In this document: positions 60,631-64,000 of the stretch, piece by piece
Position numbering within the stretch: position 1 is the first letter of the stretch
Layout: each line of letters begins with the position of its first letter
Assembly (NCBI GenBank): GCA_964522015.1
Contig: CAZFST010000022.1
Coordinates: 14,232 to 78,231 of the forward strand
Direction: 5' to 3'
DNA length: 64,000 bases
Source: QQWI01 sp964522015
Lineage (GTDB): Bacteria > Bacillota > Clostridia > Peptostreptococcales > Acidaminobacteraceae
Notes under the pieces: model-generated
The model's input: the letters and a program-made list of their open reading frames with translations, nothing else
Told to the model about the DNA's origin: nothing
Databases searched by the model: none
Position numbers and translations under genes: made by a program

Positions 60631-61419
60631 ATGAAAATCTACGAGAAATTGGCGCTTTTTTTAAGTTTTGCTTTAATGGTAACCATGAACGCCCTAGCCA
60701 ATATTTTGCCCATAAACGGCATTGGAACAGGTGCTATTTCGGATAGTTACCCCAATTTATTTGCACCTGCTGGCTTTACCTTTGCTATATGGGGTGTTAT
60801 TTATTTGCTTCTACTGGTGATGGTGGTGTATTTAATTGGGCAATCCCAATCTGCTCTAGCAACTGATATTCGTAATATCCGAAAGCTAGTTCGGATTTTT
60901 GTCATTTCCAATTTGGCCAACACCGTCTGGATTCTAGCTTGGCATTATCGGTATATAGGGATTACGGTTGTCTTAATGCTGATTATTCTGGCGTGTTTAA
61001 TTGTCATGATGGCCACCGTGAAAGAACTGAAGTGGCCCATAAAGCGTTTGGCCTTGATTAAACCTGCTGTGGGGGTTTACTTTGGATGGATCACAGTTGC
61101 TACTGTTGCAAATATAACAACGTTTTTAGTGAGTATAGGTTGGAAAAGATTCGGGTTAGAGGAATCCGTTTGGATGATGTTAATTCTGGTAGTGGCTACT
61201 GCCATTGCATGGTTTGCAATCAAGTGGAGTCAGTGCGCTGGGTATGGTTTAGTTTTCATTTGGGCTTATTTTGGCATCTTAATGAAACATCTTTCCCCTG
61301 TAGGCTTCAATGGCGTCCATGGTGGGGTAATTGTCATCTTGGCCATTGCTATCCCTGTCATCCTATTTCAAACTATCGTCGCAATGAGAAAAACACTTGG
61401 GACCATGGGAAAAAATTAA
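60631..61419 (+). CDS. TspO/MBR-like tryptophan-rich membrane protein, long form
   Basis: A 262-residue protein with about seven membrane helices. FAPAGFTFAIWGVIYLLLLVMVVYLIG is the TspO-family helix, but the protein is about 100 residues longer than classic five-helix TspO. Ligand and role are unknown; TspO proteins bind tetrapyrroles or sterols. It stands alone between the dehydrogenase gene and a terminator. AGGTATGGTG precedes the ATG, a weak ribosome site. Confidence 0.85.
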   Translation: MKIYEKLALFLSFALMVTMNALANILPINGIGTGAISDSYPNLFAPAGFTFAIWGVIYLLLLVMVVYLIGQSQSALATDIRNIRKLVRIFVISNLANTVWILAWHYRYIGITVVLMLIILACLIVMMATVKELKWPIKRLALIKPAVGVYFGWITVATVANITTFLVSIGWKRFGLEESVWMMLILVVATAIAWFAIKWSQCAGYGLVFIWAYFGILMKHLSPVGFNGVHGGVIVILAIAIPVILFQTIVAMRKTLGTMGKN

Positions 61420-61433
61420 ACAACTAAAAAAGA

Positions 61434-61476
61434 AAGGCCTTCCCCTATGAATAGACTAGAGGAAGGCTTATTTTTT
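61434..61476. terminator. Bidirectional terminator between tspO-like and MFS genes
   Basis: AAGGCCTTCCCCT (61434-61446) pairs with AGAGGAAGGCTT (61458-61469) with one bulge. T residues follow at 61471-61476, and A-rich sequence precedes it for the opposite strand. Confidence 0.9.
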
Positions 61477-61481
61477 GCTGC

Positions 61482-62714
61482 TTATTTTTTGGTATCTATT
61501 TTGCGATTGACCACTAACATGAGGAGAATGATCATGCAGCCGCAAGCTGTAAAACCGACTCGGGCACCGAAGTTATCGGTTACGATCCCTGCAAAGAAAT
61601 TGCCAAAGGGGACAGCCCCTGCAAAGACTAGGGTGTAGACGCTCATCACCCGCCCGCGGTACTGGGGGGTGAGGTCTTTTTGGATGGATGTGTTGACAGT
61701 TGCTGCGAAGATGATAAAGAAAAAACCTGTGATGGCAAGTGTGATACCAGAGTGGATATAATTGGCGGCAAAGCCTGTGAGGATTAAGGAGATGCCGATG
61801 ATGTAGGGATAGAGAAATATCGGGGCTTGTTTTGGTCCCCGGCTACTTAGCATGGCAGAGACCAGTGCGCCTAAAAAGGAACCGATTCCGAAAATTGACA
61901 TAATGAGACCAAAATAGGTTTCGTTTAAACCTAGATCGATTTTCACAAAAACAGGAAGAAGTACGTTGTTGTTCATGGAAAATACGCCAACCACTGCAAT
62001 CGCCAATAAGTATCTGGCGATATGGGGGTCTTTTTTGATGTAGTTTAAGCCCTCAGCGATTTCCTTTTTCATGGTTTTTAAGCTATTGGAAGGTGATATT
62101 GCAATCACTTCGTTTGTTTTTACAAAGATGAGCCCAATAATTACGGCTGCATAACTGATGGTATTGATGAGAAAACAGATACCGACACCGGCATAGGCCA
62201 TTACTAGACCGGCAATGGTTGGTCCGATAACCCTTGCCATGTTAAAGGCCATGGAGTTTAATGCGATGGCGTTCATCAGGTACTCGCTTTTCACAAGGTG
62301 GACCACAAAGGACTGCCTGGCAGGCATATCAAAGCTGTTGACAATACCCATGAGTACGGACAGTATCAAAATATGCCAATAGGCGATTTCTCCTGTAAAC
62401 ACGAGAATGGTCAGAACCAATGTGATGATTAAAAAAATGGTCTGAGTGAGTAAAATGACTGATTTTTTTGGAAAGCGGTCCAGAATGGCCCCTGCATATA
62501 GAGACAGAAACAAAACAGGTGCAAATTGCATAACCCCCACCAAACTCAGTAGCAGTGGGGAATTTGTAAGGGAGTAGGCAATCCATGGGAGAGCGATATT
62601 TTGCATCCAGGTGCCGATTAGGGAAATGCACATGCCCATCCAATAGTAACGAAAATTGGGGAATGCAAGGGACGAAAAGGGGTTGTTCCATTTTGCTTTG
62701 GAAGGTGAGCCCAT
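61482..62714 (-). CDS. MFS exporter (EntS/DHA3-like)
   Basis: A 410-residue major facilitator with about 12 membrane helices. The start FPNFRYYWMGMCISLIGTWMQNIALPWI and the loop AGAILDRFPKKSVILLTQT match the MFS_3/enterobactin-exporter-like group. FDMPARQSFVVHLV is also typical of this group. The substrate is unknown. GGAGATCAC precedes the ATG, and a minus-strand promoter TTGCAC-17-TATAAA lies at 62756-62728. Confidence 0.92.
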   Translation of the reverse strand: MGSPSKAKWNNPFSSLAFPNFRYYWMGMCISLIGTWMQNIALPWIAYSLTNSPLLLSLVGVMQFAPVLFLSLYAGAILDRFPKKSVILLTQTIFLIITLVLTILVFTGEIAYWHILILSVLMGIVNSFDMPARQSFVVHLVKSEYLMNAIALNSMAFNMARVIGPTIAGLVMAYAGVGICFLINTISYAAVIIGLIFVKTNEVIAISPSNSLKTMKKEIAEGLNYIKKDPHIARYLLAIAVVGVFSMNNNVLLPVFVKIDLGLNETYFGLIMSIFGIGSFLGALVSAMLSSRGPKQAPIFLYPYIIGISLILTGFAANYIHSGITLAITGFFFIIFAATVNTSIQKDLTPQYRGRVMSVYTLVFAGAVPFGNFFAGIVTDNFGARVGFTACGCMIILLMLVVNRKIDTKK

Positions 62715-62727
62715 GTGATCTCCTTAA

Positions 62728-62756
62728 TTTATATAATCTTATTACTATGAGTGCAA
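62728..62756 (-). promoter_or_regulatory. MFS gene promoter
   Basis: On the minus strand, TTGCAC (62756-62751), a 17-bp spacer and TATAAA (62733-62728), about 10 nt before the ribosome site region. Confidence 0.65.
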
Positions 62757-62808
62757 ACTAAAATTAGAAGTTCTACTATGATTGGACACCACCACAATTA
62801 TAAAAAGA

Positions 62809-63147
62809 TTACTTTTTAGCTGGTTGCCGTGAGCCCATAAAAAAAGTGGTCCAGTCATTCTTGCAGGTGTAAAACACATACAAGATGTAAAGGGCTCCAG
62901 CAAAAAAGCCTAATACCATCATGCCAATAATCCAAAGTACTTTAGAGAGTAATGAATGTTCTCTAAAAGCAATCCACATGGAAAATAGGGTGAAGCCCAC
63001 ATATAAATCTATTAGGGACATAACACCCCAAGGATTTGCAAAGAGTAATGCCCCATCTTTGAAAAAATCCCCATTGATAAAGCCGTTGAGTAGTCCGATG
63101 GTCATGGCTGTAAGTCCTATCCAAGCAATTATTTTACCTGTGCGCAT
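62809..63147 (-). CDS. Small membrane protein, DUF1475-like
   Basis: A 112-residue protein with three hydrophobic helices (about 7-25, 45-62, 68-92). NPWGVMSLIDLYVGFTLFSMWIAFRE and the WTTFFMG end resemble DUF1475-type proteins. Function is not known. An AGGAGG site precedes the ATG. It is divergent from the WYL regulator at 63324, which may control it. Confidence 0.7.
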   Translation of the reverse strand: MRTGKIIAWIGLTAMTIGLLNGFINGDFFKDGALLFANPWGVMSLIDLYVGFTLFSMWIAFREHSLLSKVLWIIGMMVLGFFAGALYILYVFYTCKNDWTTFFMGSRQPAKK

Positions 63148-63259
63148 ATTATGTAGCCTCCTATCTGGTTTGTTACTTTGATTATAGCACTAAGTAGTAC
63201 TGTGGGACTTTTTTTCGTGGCAATACTACTTTTCAGATTGAATAAGGTTTTATCGGTTA

Positions 63260-63274
63260 TAATGTAACCAATAA
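63260..63274. promoter_or_regulatory. Short palindrome and -10 upstream of the WYL regulator
   Basis: GGTTA-TAATG-TAACC has perfect 5-bp arms and contains TATAAT. It could be the -10 and operator of the WYL gene, though no good -35 is seen at 16-18 bp. An 8-bp inverted pair AAGTAGTA/TACTACTT lies farther upstream near 63192 and 63227. Confidence 0.4.
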
Positions 63275-63323
63275 TTAATCATAAAATAGGCTGAATTTAA
63301 GCAAAATGGAAAAAGGAAAAACT

Positions 63324-63971
63324 ATGCCCATTACAAAATATGATAAACCAAATAAAACCATTCAGTGCATCAGGCTCCTAAAAATTTTAAAAGCCAAACA
63401 ATATGTAAAAAAAACAGAGATTGCTTATCTTTTAGGGGAAGATACAACAAGAAATATTAACAATTACAAGAATACACTCTATGACGCTGGCTATCCGATT
63501 AATTATAAGTCCGGTAGGTATGGCGGTTATTATCTTGAGTTTGACGCCATGTTGCCAAGCATGAAAATGAATGAATTTGAAATTAAATCACTCAGTGTAG
63601 CCTATGAATTTTTGATGAAAGAGAGCAACGTCCCTAATAAGAGACTATTGATGGACTATTTGGGCGGCGCATTTTTAGAGAATGAAAGGACAAGTAACCA
63701 AGAAGAATTAGCCTTGTATGGTCACTTTTCATTAAGTATGACACCTGAAGAACTGGAAAAAAGATATTACATTATTCAAACTGCCATTGACTCAAAGCGG
63801 AAGGTCAAGATTCTATACAAAGGTTACAGTCAAGATAACCATCGGATTATTCATCCATATAAACTCTTCAAGTTCACCAATTGGATTGTATTTGCCTACG
63901 ACGAAAGGGACAAAAAAGATTCTTTTTCCAATTTTAATAAATTCAAACTCAACTTTCGCAGCATAAGATAA
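63324..63971 (+). CDS. WYL-domain transcriptional regulator, short form
   Basis: A 215-residue regulator. An N-terminal winged helix (CIRLLKILKAKQYVKKTEIAYLLGEDTTRNINNYKNTL, then YKSGRYGGYYL) is followed by a WYL domain (KVKILYKGYSQDNHRIIHPYKLFKFTNWIVFAYDER). It stops soon after the WYL core at FRSIR, whereas many family members continue about 90 residues with a WCX extension. This may be a natural short form or a late frameshift; the window ends 29 bases later. ATG 63324 follows AAAAGG. Confidence 0.82.
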   Translation: MPITKYDKPNKTIQCIRLLKILKAKQYVKKTEIAYLLGEDTTRNINNYKNTLYDAGYPINYKSGRYGGYYLEFDAMLPSMKMNEFEIKSLSVAYEFLMKESNVPNKRLLMDYLGGAFLENERTSNQEELALYGHFSLSMTPEELEKRYYIIQTAIDSKRKVKILYKGYSQDNHRIIHPYKLFKFTNWIVFAYDERDKKDSFSNFNKFKLNFRSIR

Positions 63972-64000
63972 CCATATAAGCGTTGAAATTTTAACATATT

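Overview
The window reads as the chromosome of a low-GC anaerobic Firmicute, most likely a Clostridia-class fermenter. Support comes from AGGAGG-type ribosome sites, ATP-driven radical acyl-CoA enzymes, a T-box leader, a LexA box of the GAAC-N4-GTTC type, a Wadjet system, and AspRS fused to GatC. The genus cannot be fixed from the sequence. No tRNA, rRNA, CRISPR array or intact insertion sequence is visible.

Region 1 (1-15.5 kb) is a metabolic island of two divergent transcripts. The minus-strand arm carries CoA-transferase subunits A and B, a thiolase, a second divergent A subunit and the start of a second thiolase. The plus-strand arm carries a ketopantoate-reductase-like dehydrogenase, a two-subunit aconitase X, a CooC-like ATPase, two 2-hydroxyacyl-CoA dehydratase/benzoyl-CoA reductase family subunits, their ASKHA activator, a 51-residue membrane peptide, a stand-alone piece of acetyl-CoA synthase beta, an 891-residue iron-sulfur flavoprotein and a TetR regulator. 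A palindrome fills the spacer of the minus-strand promoter and is the probable TetR operator. The genes suggest CoA activation of an organic acid followed by ATP-dependent low-potential electron chemistry. The substrate is unknown, and the mix of aconitase X, CooC-like and acetyl-CoA-synthase-like parts with no CO dehydrogenase makes this the best candidate for an undescribed system.

Region 2 (15.5-36 kb) is accessory DNA. It has a chemoreceptor remnant, a Fic gene run into a complete Wadjet operon (jetABCD), and remnants of a DUF3427 protein and a DUF4143 ATPase. It also has a FliB-like methylase, an AraC regulator divergent from an ADP-ribosylglycohydrolase, and a self-regulated MerR gene. 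An SOS-controlled Y-family polymerase and a YolD-like gene follow, scrambled with an AAA ATPase insertion and pieces of a lost second polymerase copy.

Region 3 (36-53 kb) is a patchwork of small regulated units and cell-envelope genes. They include an M1 peptidase, a DUF362 ferredoxin, and an S41-like lipoprotein with a BlaI-type repressor fused to a degenerate peptidase domain and a matching operator. There is also a TetR-flavoprotein pair with a 21-bp operator, a lipoprotein serpin and a CGNR regulator separated by 27-bp tandem repeats, a Nudix hydrolase, a CPBP protease, an SLH-like protein, a VanY-like carboxypeptidase, lipoproteins and a histidine kinase.

Region 4 (53-64 kb) is mostly housekeeping. 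A strong promoter and T-box leader precede aspS-gatC (fused), gatA and gatB, the set for tRNA-dependent Asn/Gln formation. A HAD phosphatase overlapping a glycerol-1-phosphate dehydrogenase follows, then a TspO-like protein, an MFS exporter, a small membrane protein and a WYL regulator at the right edge.
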